A stretch of 64,000 bases of DNA from Fasciolopsis buskii (lineage: Eukaryota > Platyhelminthes > Trematoda > Plagiorchiida > Fasciolidae). A model generated the notes under the pieces. The model ran no database searches and was not told the origin of the DNA. It was given only the letters and a program-made list of their open reading frames with translations. The stretch lies in the NCBI GenBank assembly GCA_008360955.1, contig LUCM01002879.1, positions 111,818-175,817 on the forward strand, given 5' to 3'. Shown here one piece after another: positions 52,809 through 63,401 of this stretch (its first letter is position 1; every line of letters begins with the position of its first letter). The position numbers were made by a program, and so were the translations under genes.

Positions 52809-53689
52809 GTAAGTTATTTAACCTAGTGGATAACTTACCATTCCCCCAGCCAACATTGCATTATCTCGGCAAAAACCAACTCTATTCGATAAGTTCATGT
52901 GTTCTAGAGTAGAACTTTTTCGTAATATTTTTGCCTACTTTCATTATCCTTGAAACTACAATACACACTATTTTCAGGAAACAGACGCCGGCCAAAAACA
53001 CATGTCAGGTGGGGAAGTTTTGTCCAAAATGCTTGGACCGTTGAGAAACACTCATTAGCTCATGGTCATTTTGATTATCCTCGGACTCCCACTGCGAATG
53101 GGTTAGAAAAGTTTGAAGACAGAATACAAATAGCCGATACTTTTTTCACTGAGGTATAGTTAAAAATCAGCCAGCGCATCAGTGTACAACACCGTTGGTG
53201 TAACTGAAAAACAATTGAAACAAAACAGCTACCATTTTGCCGGGCTTTTACCGACTTGTTAAAACGGTGAACCAAAAAACGAAAGTAATTGACAAATGAG
53301 AAAACAGTACGCGTTGCAGCTGGTCAGCATTCATTCTGAGGGGGTGAACTGACGCCAAGAAACACGAATGCAGATCATCATATTCCTTTATAAGTAACAG
53401 AATGATTTGACATAAATTAATGTGTTTAAACTAACTTGACATTTTCCGTATTTATTTCTCTGCTCTGGTTCCTCAAGACTCAATTCCGATAGTTTAAAGA
53501 ATTTTTATTTTTTTCTGCTTGCAAAAATAATTTGATTAAGATTCTCTATTTAGCAGATGGCCGAGAAGTTGTACGCCAACCGAGCGACTTGTAATGCAGC
53601 ATCAAGCTTCATATCGGCAGGGGCAACCATAAAAATGTCGTGACTTCATTAATTATGTGCGATAAATTGTCAGTGTTCATTTGAGACGG

Positions 53690-53745
53690 TTTGTTGGTCG
53701 AGGTGCTTGAAAGTTAGTGGTTCATTCCGGGTTCAAGCCAAAGTT
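53690..53745 (+). repeat. tRNA-like SINE relic
   Basis: TTGGTCGAGGTGC resembles box A, and GGGTTCAAGCC about 35 nt later resembles box B. No cloverleaf closes. Low-confidence relic. Confidence 0.3.
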
Positions 53746-56398
53746 GCAATACAGAAACAAATTAAGATAAAAAATTGCATTGCCAAAAGTGTTTTTGTTT
53801 ATTCAATGAGGATTTGAGAACTAATGCTACAGAATCGAATTTTTCAGTGGTAAAGCAACTCGCAGTCTCTGCAGAATCATCATTTCAATTTGTCGCTTTT
53901 TCTGTTCTAAGCTCTTGGTTTGATAAGCTGGCCACGCGAATGCCGACTGAAAAGTAAACGTCTTTGGATGAAAATCAAAGGCCGGTCAGGAATCGTTTTA
54001 CTGTTTACAGATAGGTAGACGTGCTTCGCTGTGGCACCGTAGTGCGCATCCATGCGGCTTATAATTCACTTAAATCCATAAAAAATTTACCTGAACATTC
54101 CGAGCATCATTTGATGTCTTCTAAGCTTTCAGCGAAGGGTGACTGAAAAGAAACGCTGAATTAAAATTATATTGAAAGAAAATTTTCCAGTGGTCGATGA
54201 AACTGTTACGTTTCTCCAGGTGTGTGTCTGTATCATAAGAACGAGATGCCAAAAATACGGATCTTGCACACTACGAGAAGTTCGCTGTTCATTGCACTAA
54301 ATTACCGTCGATATTTTTGGCTTTCAGGGACCATGTGAATGATGATGATTTAAACCAAAAGTCTGAACCTTCACTATGATTACAAACCAGTGTATACTTA
54401 CCTATTTGTTTATATTTTATACGACAGTTCAGATCGGGTTTGCGCACATCATATTTTTCTGGCAAGTGCGCTCCAACATGGCATTCTCACTGGAGTACGC
54501 GCAGTAGGAGTTATTAAAAACATTAAAAACACTTCGTCGTTATCTGTCTTGTTGACAAACGTCAATTCGGATCTGTCCACGCGGATCCCGCAAGGCACCT
54601 CACGTGCAACGAAATCTGAAACCCGAAAAGCCGTGCATATAGGGGCAATCCACTGAGGTGGACCACCACACCATGTTGGACACTGAAACTCGACATTTTG
54701 ATCCTCGTGTATGAGTGCAACCTACTAGCCCAGTGGGAGTTCATTTGGTAACGAGGAGACAAACTGATCTTGTTTAACTTACTGCTTTACGCACGCAATG
54801 CGTTGGGTGCACATTTGACTTATTTCTTCGTACCCGATTAAAGCATCTTATTCTCAGTTACTTCATAAGAAACACCAAAAACCACGTTTATCTTATACCA
54901 AAATAGAATGGAACGGCCTTATTATTAGCTTTGAATCAAACAGATTCTTCTTAACAGCATCATGAAAAATCTACTTCTTAGATGTTCAATCACTACATTT
55001 CGCGATAACTCCAATCCTCTGGCCCTAACTAGTATTAGTTAATGTCATAAACCTTAATTCGTGTACTCCTCATCATAGATTGATGTTCAATTTCCAACTA
55101 GGGGTGAAAATCTATGATCGACTATTTTAGGTGGAAAAATTATTGTGTTAAAATCACATACTCATTTGTTAACTGCATTTCTATAATCACCGCTGAACGG
55201 AAAATTTAACCATTTCATTGGTACATAGCGCAGCAGCGAGTTGAAAACTCAGGAAAACGAAAGAGCATGGGAAGTTTGATTTTGCACAACCAGCCATATG
55301 ATTGTATAGTCATCTTGTGCAGACTAAGGTCTGCGCTGTTTTGGATCCTAATTGCGAAGTCCGGGCACGTTCTAGTGTGATCTCTTAGACCAACTAGTGG
55401 GATACAGGTGGGTATGAAATTGCTACTGAATTCTCGGCCTAGGATACCACCCAGGTTTTAATTTCTGGATCTGTTCCACTGTGCATTTTAACCTGAAATC
55501 ACTTGGCTGGTGGACCAAAATTAGATTTGTTGAACTCCGAAATTCGATTCTGATCAAACAATTGGCCCTTCACAAAGATAACATTAACTCAGATCAGAAT
55601 GCCCACCCATTCGTCAGGCAAGCCAGTGTGATCAAAGCAAAAAGAACTACCCCCATAAGCAACTGAATAGAATATTGCATAGAAGTAAGTTGGAAGTAAA
55701 GGTATGTTTGCCAAGTTTGGAGTTTGTATAAAGAATAGCAATTCCTACGAATTAACTCAAATAGTTACCGGAATCTTCTCTCATAATGTGTGATGGCTAC
55801 TTTACTGGCTGATTTCAAGTGAATATCCTCAAAAAGGTAACAGTATTCAGTTTGGATTGACGAATACTGCAATATTAGGTCTAATTGAGATGATATTTAG
55901 TGACCGCATCAATGAATATCTTCCTTCGAGATGAGCTTCTAATCAAAAAATGGCTTGACCAAAAGCTGGGTTTATGAGATTAATAGTAAGAGCTTCGACT
56001 TGTCTGAAGGTGTTGTCAGTTGGCAAATTTTGGCTGTTACTATTGGAATTTTAACCGAGTCCCATAACTTAGAAGTTCAAAAGATAAAAATTATATCATA
56101 ACAATAACCTATACTAACCATTAAAAATATTTCTCACCCATAGATGCACATGTCACGATCCAAGCTTGTAAGCTGTCACCTCGGGACATTTCAATCCTTC
56201 CAAACTCAGCTGTACACATAATGCAGTCTGCCGATGGTTGCTTCAAAGGGAGTCATATAGTGTGGTGATTGATCCAGTTGGCAAGCTTCTTTCCCAGAGC
56301 AATCCGATTGGTAACCAGTTTGTAAATATCAGGACCAAATGACGCAAGGATCGTATCGAAAAATCGATGCGCTATGTATTAATTTTAATTGTGAATGG

Positions 56399-56502
56399 TA
56401 TAATGTTAATAACATAGCGTTGTTGGTAGATGCAATGTGTCAACGGTAGTTGAAACGTTGGCACATTGCATCTATAAACAACGCTGTGATATTAAAATTA
56501 TA
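56399..56502. repeat. Long near-perfect foldback (miRNA-like hairpin or MITE)
   Basis: Arms of 47 nt (56399-56445 and 56456-56502) are inverted copies with 41 of 47 identities around a 10-nt loop GTAGTTGAAA. In + strand RNA three of the six differences are G-U wobbles, giving 44 of 47 pairs. Pairing extends about 3 more positions outward. The innermost, best-paired part is AGATGCAATGTG with CACATTGCATCT. TA dinucleotides at both ends could be a Tc1/mariner-type target-site duplication. It lies sense in intron 4 of the Ig receptor gene. A MITE and an intronic miRNA or siRNA hairpin are both possible. Confidence 0.85.
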
Positions 56503-56959
56503 TCAAGGTTCAAGAAGGCAGATGAATATCAAAGATACGCACTGCCTCCGTGGCCACGTGCACTTCACGTTCGTTATTTCTTGGACCTGTTCAGATGTCT
56601 TAACTCTCTGAATATCTCTCTTCAGCGATCGCAATTAACAGCCCTTCATAGGAAATTTCTTGTTGCTCCACTGTTTCGTAGATTATACTAACGTCCAATT
56701 CACTCAAACAAACTCTCAATTTATCATACCTCATGGAAAATTTCAGGTGGGATGGACAGTGAAATACTTTTGTCGGAAGAACAATGGAAATCGACCTTTC
56801 GGACCAATGAATCGGTATTTTCCTCAAAAACTATAAAACAGAAGGGGTGTTTCGAAGCTTGTCTGATTTGTCCGTAATGAAAGATTTTCGCGAAATGACT
56901 CATCACATAATATCAACGTCCAGTTCATCATTAAGAAACCACACACTCTTGTATCCCTT

Positions 56960-57050
56960 CTTGGTAGGAATCATCAGCAGTACAAATCTACCCCAGAGAC
57001 AGACCATTGTAAATCGAACGCCTTAGCCACTGTGCTACCGGACAGGATCT
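56960..57050 (-). repeat. tRNA-derived SINE-like sequence
   Basis: The minus strand reads GGTAGCACAGTGGCTAAGGCG, an excellent box A with its D-arm context, followed by an anticodon-arm-like CGATTTACAATGG. The box B position (GGGGTAGATTTGTAC) is badly degraded. This is typical of an old tRNA-derived retroposon. Confidence 0.45.
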
Positions 57051-58719
57051 CAACGGTTTTGTTTGACTTTAACATATGATGTTGCACCTATCCATTAATG
57101 ATTTGCACTGTTAGAGGTGGCTGGCACATAGTAATCTAGTGCTAGTAATGGATAATTTCTCCGCATGCAGACTGGGTTTGAAAACGACCTACTCGGTATG
57201 TGTTAATGGTAGGAGGTTATGTTTTCACGAAATTATTTATTGGGCTGTCACCACAGACCGCATAATGTTGCTGACTGTATGCAAATTTTATTGTCAACAT
57301 GGTACAACAACATCTCCCGTAATGTTGCTCGAGCACATATTGACTAGTGTTCATTTCAGAACTTAAAACAAAAAGGGTTTCGATTTCATTGCGGAATTTC
57401 ATTTTGAAAACGAGAACATGTGTTTTATCAAGTAGTAACTAGACGATAAATAAACATATCTTCAAACAGCACAAGTGGCAATACATGTATTCATGATTCG
57501 GTTCCACTATGCTTGCCTAATGGATTTCTCTAAACACCGATAGGTTCCCGAACTTAATACACAGATCAATAGCATTTTTCGTCATCCAGTCATTAGCAGA
57601 ATGCAGGCAGTTCGATTAAAAATTTCGTTTTTTGAAAGCTGAGTTGAGTGAGGAGGTCACATAAGCCGCTAAAGTACAGCTTGCTTCAATCGGAAACGGA
57701 CAATGGTCGGTTACTCGTGACAGTTTGCGCGGGAGATTTGCCTACCTGAGCAGCGAATGGAATCGTTTGCTTTACAGATTCAGAGAAAATGAAGAACCAT
57801 ACAAGTTGCCAGAACTGTTCTTAAAACCCATATGAACTGGTACTTAGTCGAGCGTCCGTAGGCGACAGCGACAAAAGATTACTTTCACAGAGTACTAGTG
57901 AAGCTGTCTGAAAAACACGGGACTATGTCCCTGTGTTCATACATGTATGTGCCCCTGTAAAATAAGCTATATTTACTTCATCAACAAGAAGCGTGGATCA
58001 TGAAAGCCCTAGGGCGTTGCTTCCCAAACTGTTGGCCAAAAAATGTAATCACGTTCATCCACAGAACTCCAAGGAAATGATCTCATCTGACCAAGAACTC
58101 CGCCTAATGTGTAAAGTCCCGGTTTTCATTGATGCAGAGAGCGTGATGAACTCACAAGAACTAAATTTTTCTGTATTATTGCCGTAATACTATCTAAAAA
58201 TCAACTCTTCGAAAAATGTTCACTCGCACGTACTGAGCTCGTTCTCCTGCACTTCCCCAATCGGAATGAACAAAGGGTTTCACATCAAATTCTAGTTTGT
58301 CTGTTTTTTTTCGTTGCTTATCATCACACGATGCAATTTCTACTGTTGATCCGGTTAGCATTTCCCAGGGACTGTTTTCCTCGATATCCACTAGTTTTTA
58401 AGCTTAATGCTTTGGTCCCGAACGTTTCGTTTTTGTCTGACTTGCGGTAGACAGCATGCAATCAGCAGTTTAAAAACGGAAAGCAATTAAATTTTCTTGT
58501 CAAAATTGCACTTAATTCAAGTCATCAAGCCAAGGTACAAAGCGAGCGATTGTTAATAGCAAACTTCGGCTAGATGAAAAACTGTTTTTATCTACTCGCG
58601 TGGTGCATACGGTTTATCAAAATGAAAACAATTGTGAAATTTAAAGAAACAAATGATTTTCCCAACCCTTATTTCCTTGGGAATTTATTTTGTTTTGGCA
58701 ATCTCGATTTGGTTTGCAG

Positions 58720-59055
58720 ACCCTCCACAAGGTATTTTTGTCACAATGGATCCGGCTGGTTCGGTGGCCGAATCTGTCTCAAAGGTATTTACATGTCAGC
58801 TGAACAACAGTGGCAGTAATCCGCCAAGTGAACTTACGTGGACACAGTTAGATTCTGCCGGAGCCCTATTGCCCATGGAAGATGTTCAAGTCCGACCAAC
58901 AGATCAGATTGTTGGCGAATTTGGAGCCCTTATAGCACGATCCGTACTGTCCGTCATAGCACGTCGAACTATCAACGGTCGACGTTTTGAATGTGCCGCT
59001 ATCTATCAGAACAAAAAGATGATGTTGCGCGCCGAGGAAATTTTGGAAGTAAAAT
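58720..59055 (+). CDS. Ig receptor exon 5: Ig domain (112 codons)
   Basis: Acceptor GGTTTGCAG and donor GTAAGT (59056) bound a 336-nt exon in phase 1-1. The domain reads PPQGIFVTMDPAG, B-strand SKVFTCQLNN, C-strand SNPPSELTWTQL with the core Trp, E-strand ARSVLSVIARR, and F-strand NGRRFECAAIYQ, with the G strand ending EEILEVK. The Asn-Pro-Pro-x-x-(Leu/Ile)-x-Trp motif is a hallmark of the C2-set-2 (CD80-like) domains of nephrin, SNS and Sidestep receptors. NNS overlaps a glycosylation sequon. This is the most family-typical domain in the window. Confidence 0.9.
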
Positions 59056-60262
59056 GTAAGTGCTGCGAAAAGCATGCCTTATTTATATGATTCTCATTTG
59101 GCATGAAAATCAAGATTTATCCTTCAAATAAGCGAACTACTCGCAAGCAATAATGAGTATTGAGACAGCTTGCTTGAGAACAGAATACCGTGTACATATT
59201 TATTATTATTTTCGTTATTGTCACAGGTAACTTAGTAGTGCAGAGTTTGATATCTTTACTATCAGTGTACACTAAACTCAGAGGATACCCGAAGAAAAGT
59301 TTCTCAACGTCTTTGAATGAGGTTACGTTGATCACACATCATTAAACCTGTGATGAAATGAAGTACTAAACTGACAGTAGTTCTCGATTTATTTAAAGGA
59401 CAAGGTGACAGACCACAGCCAGGTTCCAGGAAGTAAATTGATCTTCAATCCTATTTCTTGTAAGATAGCTATTCTTACTAGTCCCGTTGATAATGAATAG
59501 CTAGTCCACTCATAATGTTCGTGCTTCAAAATCCAGTCCCCTCATATACTCCGAAGTTAACCCACGCATAAACTCGACTTACCATTATTTGGTACGTATT
59601 CTCACGGACTGGCGGAGCCTATTGGTTGAATTCCTCAAAACGATGTCACTCCATGGAAGCTACTTCTTTGATAAATTTATAAAATAACATTGTGGAGAGA
59701 GGAGCTGAAAGCAGCTTTTTTGATTTGAAATGTTGCAATCAGGCGTTAGTAAACGTTTGCAACGATGTAACCTAAATGCAACCTACAAGGCATTAGTTAT
59801 CATGAACTTGCCAAGAGAATCCGCCTTTCGATTATTGCTATACTTAATGATTTCTGTTCATTATTCCTCAAATTTTTGGTTTCTATGATGATCTGATCGC
59901 CGAGGTTGCATAACTTTTCACTACCCATCAAGGGGACGTTGTCAGTGAGCATTTTCTGTACAGAGCGAGGAAGTTCAAGATTCTGTCAACTTCGTCAATC
60001 AAGGGTTCATTCACTCCCATTTGTAGGTACACCGGGTTGAAACACGCATGATAAAAAGGGTAAAATCAAACGCGATTGTGCGGTGAGCTCGTAAAGTAGA
60101 AAAAAACAATAAAAAGTAAGAGAACAAAAGATTTTCTGTTACTGTTTGACGTTTAACCACTTCCCTATGAACAGAGTTGATAACATGCACCCATGAAAAT
60201 GTAAATGGAGCCGAAAATATCCGTCAGTTTCAACTACAATGATTTTTTTCTCACGGTAATAG
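59056..60262 (+). other. Intron 5 of the Ig receptor gene (1.2 kb)
   Basis: Begins GTAAGTG and ends GATTTTTTTCTCACGGTAATAG. No recognisable element. Confidence 0.8.
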
Positions 60263-60486
60263 TTGCTCCAAACAACGTTGGGCTCACTGCTTTGCCCATG
60301 GACGGTGTACGAGAGTCAAAACGTTTGGATTTGACCTGCGTTACAAGCTCGTGTCATCCGCCGGCAGTGATTCGATGGTTTGAGGTGCCCAATCATGGCA
60401 CACTGGAAGAGGATGAAGGTGGTTGGACTGTTGGAACTGATCCAACAAAGCCAAACGAACTAACCGATCTTGCACAAATGGATACT
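60263..60486 (+). CDS. Ig receptor exon 6: N-terminal two thirds of an Ig domain
   Basis: The acceptor follows a T-rich tract (TTTTTTTCTCACGGTAATAG) and the donor is GTAAGT at 60487. The 224-nt exon is phase 1 at the start and phase 0 at the end, unlike the other Ig exons. It reads APNNVGLTALPMDG, B-strand RLDLTCVTSSC, C-strand HPPAVIRWFEV with core Trp, then an acidic loop LEEDEGGWTVG and ends in LAQMDT. The E and F strands with the second Cys are missing, so they must be on a later exon. HPPAVIRWF closely parallels the nephrin/Sidestep motif. The closest candidate for the missing half (61098-61204) is broken. Confidence 0.85.
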
Positions 60487-61097
60487 GTAAGTTATTACTT
60501 TTGGAGTAATTTATTGAACATTGAAAATAGATTTTTTCTTCATGTACTCGACACAAATTGTCATTTTCTCCTTGAAGTGACGAAGAATTTCTTCATTCGT
60601 ATCATAAGCAAGAGGATGTTTCGTCGAGATATACTTGCCTATATCCACCTTTAGTATGAATGGTAATTAACTACTTTCAGTCATCGGTGACTATTCATTT
60701 CCTGTTTTTATATATAACAGTCTTATATTTCACCTTGAATCCGACCTGATGTCTAACATAGATACCCATTACTCGTTGTTCTACTCGTTGGTGCACTAAA
60801 GCCTATCCCCCACCAAAAAAAGAAGAAATTTAACCAAGTCTCCACTTTCATCCTGAGTTATTTCTTTCATGAAATTACTCACCAACTGATACCAGCGGTC
60901 AACTCACCCTTAATAAGCCACCGCTACTTTGATTATACATCAAACCTGTGCCAATGGATAACCATTCACATATTCTAAGGAACTTAAAAGTAACAGTTTG
61001 TGAGGTTAGCTACAAAACAGACCATGGTGCAAGTTGGAAACAGTCAATTTTCCGAATATTCTTTTTGAGTTGAATTAACATCTGGCTCCGAATACAG
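60487..61097 (+). other. Intron or downstream sequence after exon 6
   Basis: No recognisable element. The intron started at 60487 may end at 61097 or continue beyond the window. Confidence 0.5.
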
Positions 61098-61204
61098 GCG
61101 AAATCAACGGTCACAATATTCGAAGAAATACATTAGATATGAGTGTCGTGTCATGGACATAATATGGTGCTCAATGCCTATTGGAATAACCAGTAATCAG
61201 GAAC
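61098..61204 (+). pseudogene. Possible broken Ig half-exon (E-F-G strands)
   Basis: Acceptor GAATACAG (AG 61096-61097) opens in phase 0, the phase required after exon 6. It first reads AKSTVTIFEEIH, an Ig E-strand pattern, then hits TAG. In the next frame the sequence continues RYECRVMD, a typical F-strand with Cys, and reaches a phase-1 donor GTAAAG at 61205. E-strand Ser to F-strand Cys is about 4 residues short of the 18 seen in exons 3 and 5, consistent with a deletion of about 11 nt. It may be a decayed exon, an assembly error or coincidence. If real, the intact copy is elsewhere or the gene is truncated here. Confidence 0.3.
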
Positions 61205-61808
61205 GTAAAGCATAATTTGCGGCAGAACAATTTGGAGTTGTAATAATGCAGGTAAAATAGCCATCCGTGATCAGGGAATCGCCGTCTCATATTCACTGGA
61301 TCTGTGGATCTGAAATTACGATCACTGACCCTCTAGGTGACAAAAGCCTAATTCATCTGACTTTCATCGATCATGTAATTATGCGAAGGATGCTACATCA
61401 TTTATTAGTTAGACACTAATTCGTCACTTTCTCCAAAAAAGTGGACCAAAGCACAAACGCACTTGAACTCATCTTGAGATTCAAGCTCTAAACATTAATG
61501 AGTATAACTGCATGCGTTGTTGAAGATTAGAAGCTTTACTCGGAAGTGCTTTTTCCTTGTAATAAAGCACATTCTGTCCTGCAGCCGTCTGCCGTTACAA
61601 AGAAATTGCACGCTGAAGTGGTGTCGTGGCTTTTAGTCCTCCGAAAATTTTTGAGCTATGCAAGAATGGTTCTTCGAATCAAGGTACTTATCAAGCCCTA
61701 CACATAAATGAGCAGAGGCTAAATGAAATCTAGAAGTGTTCTCTGGAAAATTCACTTCAGCGAACAATGTCAGAAAGGAGCAGTTTCTTGGTCAAAAACC
61801 TTCATTAG

Positions 61809-62003
61809 CTGGACCTTGCAGTGGAAGATTTTGCCAACGGTGGGAATGTGGACGCACTTCATCGGTTGAATGACGCCCATCTGAGCCAGATAGTCCAAGC
61901 CCAGAGGGCACTTGCCTGTTCCGCTCAGCTTAAGTCATTGGATGCAGAGTGCAAAGAATTTGAACAGCATGCTGGGTTCAATTCGCTCACCATGGAAAAT
62001 TAA
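61809..62003 (+). CDS. Unassigned coding-like frame, possible terminal exon or pseudogene fragment
   Basis: After an AG acceptor (TTCATTAG at 61807-61808) the frame reads LDLAVEDFANGGNVDALH and continues to LTMEN before TAA. It is a hydrophilic, helix-compatible stretch (HRLNDAHLSQIVQAQRALA, then LDAECKEFEQH) of about 64 codons, GC-richer than its surroundings, which makes it look coding. I do not recognise it. It has no Ig or membrane feature, so belonging to the Ig receptor is doubtful. It could be an exon of another gene, a processed pseudogene or chance. Confidence 0.25.
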   Translation: MDLAVEDFANGGNVDALHRLNDAHLSQIVQAQRALACSAQLKSLDAECKEFEQHAGFNSLTMEN

Positions 62004-62087
62004 ACAGCGAGAGGATAATAGTCAGTCTTAGGTGAAAAGTCTGAAAAATCTTTGACATGGGTACATTGCCCGAAGTCCCCTTGCTGA

Positions 62088-62153
62088 CTTAATAACCCAG
62101 TGGTTTTTCGGTCAGAATTCTGGGTCAAAGACTCCGATTGGGGTTCGGAACAG
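62088..62153 (+). repeat. tRNA-derived SINE-like sequence
   Basis: AATAACCCAGTGGTTTTTCGGT is a good box A with D-arm context. GGGGTTCGGAAC about 45 nt later resembles box B. The intervening anticodon arm is not clean. It is read as a SINE or pseudo-tRNA relic. Confidence 0.45.
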
Positions 62154-63401
62154 TAAGGGGTAATAGCAAATAATCGAATCTCTTAATATCTTCATCAGCT
62201 TAGAGGACACTCAATTATTCATGAATAGGTTCAACCATATGTATTTTTCAGCTGGCACTGGAGGGCTAGCTAATCGGAAGCTAATCGATGATGTAAATGT
62301 TTACTTTCCTTAGTACACTTCAGCGACTGAATACTGTGTGTGACAAGCAGAGAAACCGCCCCAGCCTGAAAACTTGAAATTCCCCAAAATAAATCTATTC
62401 TACATTTCCAAAATGCTCATAGAAGACGTTATTTTCCTACTTGGTTTTTGCAACCTGGGCACGACTTCGATCTTTCGTTTCAACCTTCGTTTATCATTTA
62501 ATCCATTTTGCGTTGTTCGTGATCATGTTGGCATCTGAATCGCCCTGAGCGCGAAAGTCAGGTTTGCAATGTCAGATTGAATTTCAACTATGCAATGCAT
62601 GGTATATGTCAATAGTAATCGGCTGAAGCATCGTTGATTGTTTGTCTACTTTGTACATTTGCCTGCTGATTTCCACTCTCTTGAGACCCAAGACAAGTTG
62701 TATCTGAACTCACCTCCAGTAGTGCGAAATATGCATTCGACAAACTTTGCTGTTTTGGCGGTGATTTCAACTCCCAATGTTGGGCATTCTGAAGTGTGCA
62801 TGCACTGTCCCCTATCCGAAGTGGGAATTGCCATATATATGGGTTTCCTGAAAAGGTGTAGAGCCAAACGGGGTGTCCATTTTCTTTTCAAATATGATGT
62901 CGACGTTCTAACATTGAGAATAACATAATGTCTGGGATTAGTCTGAAAAAATGAGTGCAGTCCTAATGATTGGTTTGGATCGGTAATCATGCTGACTTAC
63001 AAAATAAGGAATAGGTCCTCATGTGAAAATCACATGGGAGTACCTTTGGTAAGTATTTCACACACGCTACTGGCAGACATTATCGTCCTCCTAATATCCA
63101 CTGTTCAATAATGGTACACGCGTGAGAATCAAGCAGATCTCCAACTCGGTTAGGCATTATTTCTCGCAAATCTCGCTCTCTTTAGGCCCGCCGTCCGTAG
63201 GTTCTGATCGATTCAGTCAGTCGAGGAGTCTACTTCTGTTACAAAGATTCATTCTTCTTGTTCATTTCCCCTATACAAATAGCTGAAGTCGAGTTCATCG
63301 TAAGCGGCATACATCAGAATTTTTTGCCCATCACAGTTTCCATTAAAATTTTGCTAATGTAATAACTAGAGAATTCGTCGAGTTCAAATAATAGTACCGT
63401 C

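Larger units (their letters stand above)
50621..58719 (+). other. Intron 4 of the Ig receptor gene (8.1 kb)
   Basis: Begins GTAAGT and ends GATTTGGTTTGCAG. It holds a CT microsatellite (51914-51940), a possible 21-nt microexon (52788-52808), two tRNA-like SINE relics (53690-53745 and 56960-57050) and a long near-perfect foldback (56399-56502). A short hairpin ACACGGGAC-TAT-GTCCCTGTGT lies near 57917. No Ig-like exon was found in this intron. Confidence 0.75.
61205..63401 (+). other. No clear exon; unassigned frames
   Basis: Contains the unassigned coding-like frame 61809-62003 and a tRNA-like relic (62088-62153). A strong acceptor TATGTATTTTTCAG near 62251 is followed by no convincing exon. 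AATAAA occurs at 62388-62393 but nothing links it to a transcript. The antisense frame 62990-62646 has no features. Confidence 0.5.

Noticed and set aside
57993..58187. Possible extra Ig exon (ELRLMCKV looks like an Ig B strand)
   Set aside because: No core Trp and no F-strand Tyr-x-Cys follow in any frame, and the frame stops at 58187.
61573..61690. Acceptor TCTGTCCTGCAG near 61584 as the second half of the exon 6 Ig domain
   Set aside because: The phase-0 translation (PSAVTKKLHAEVV onward) has no Cys and no F-strand pattern.
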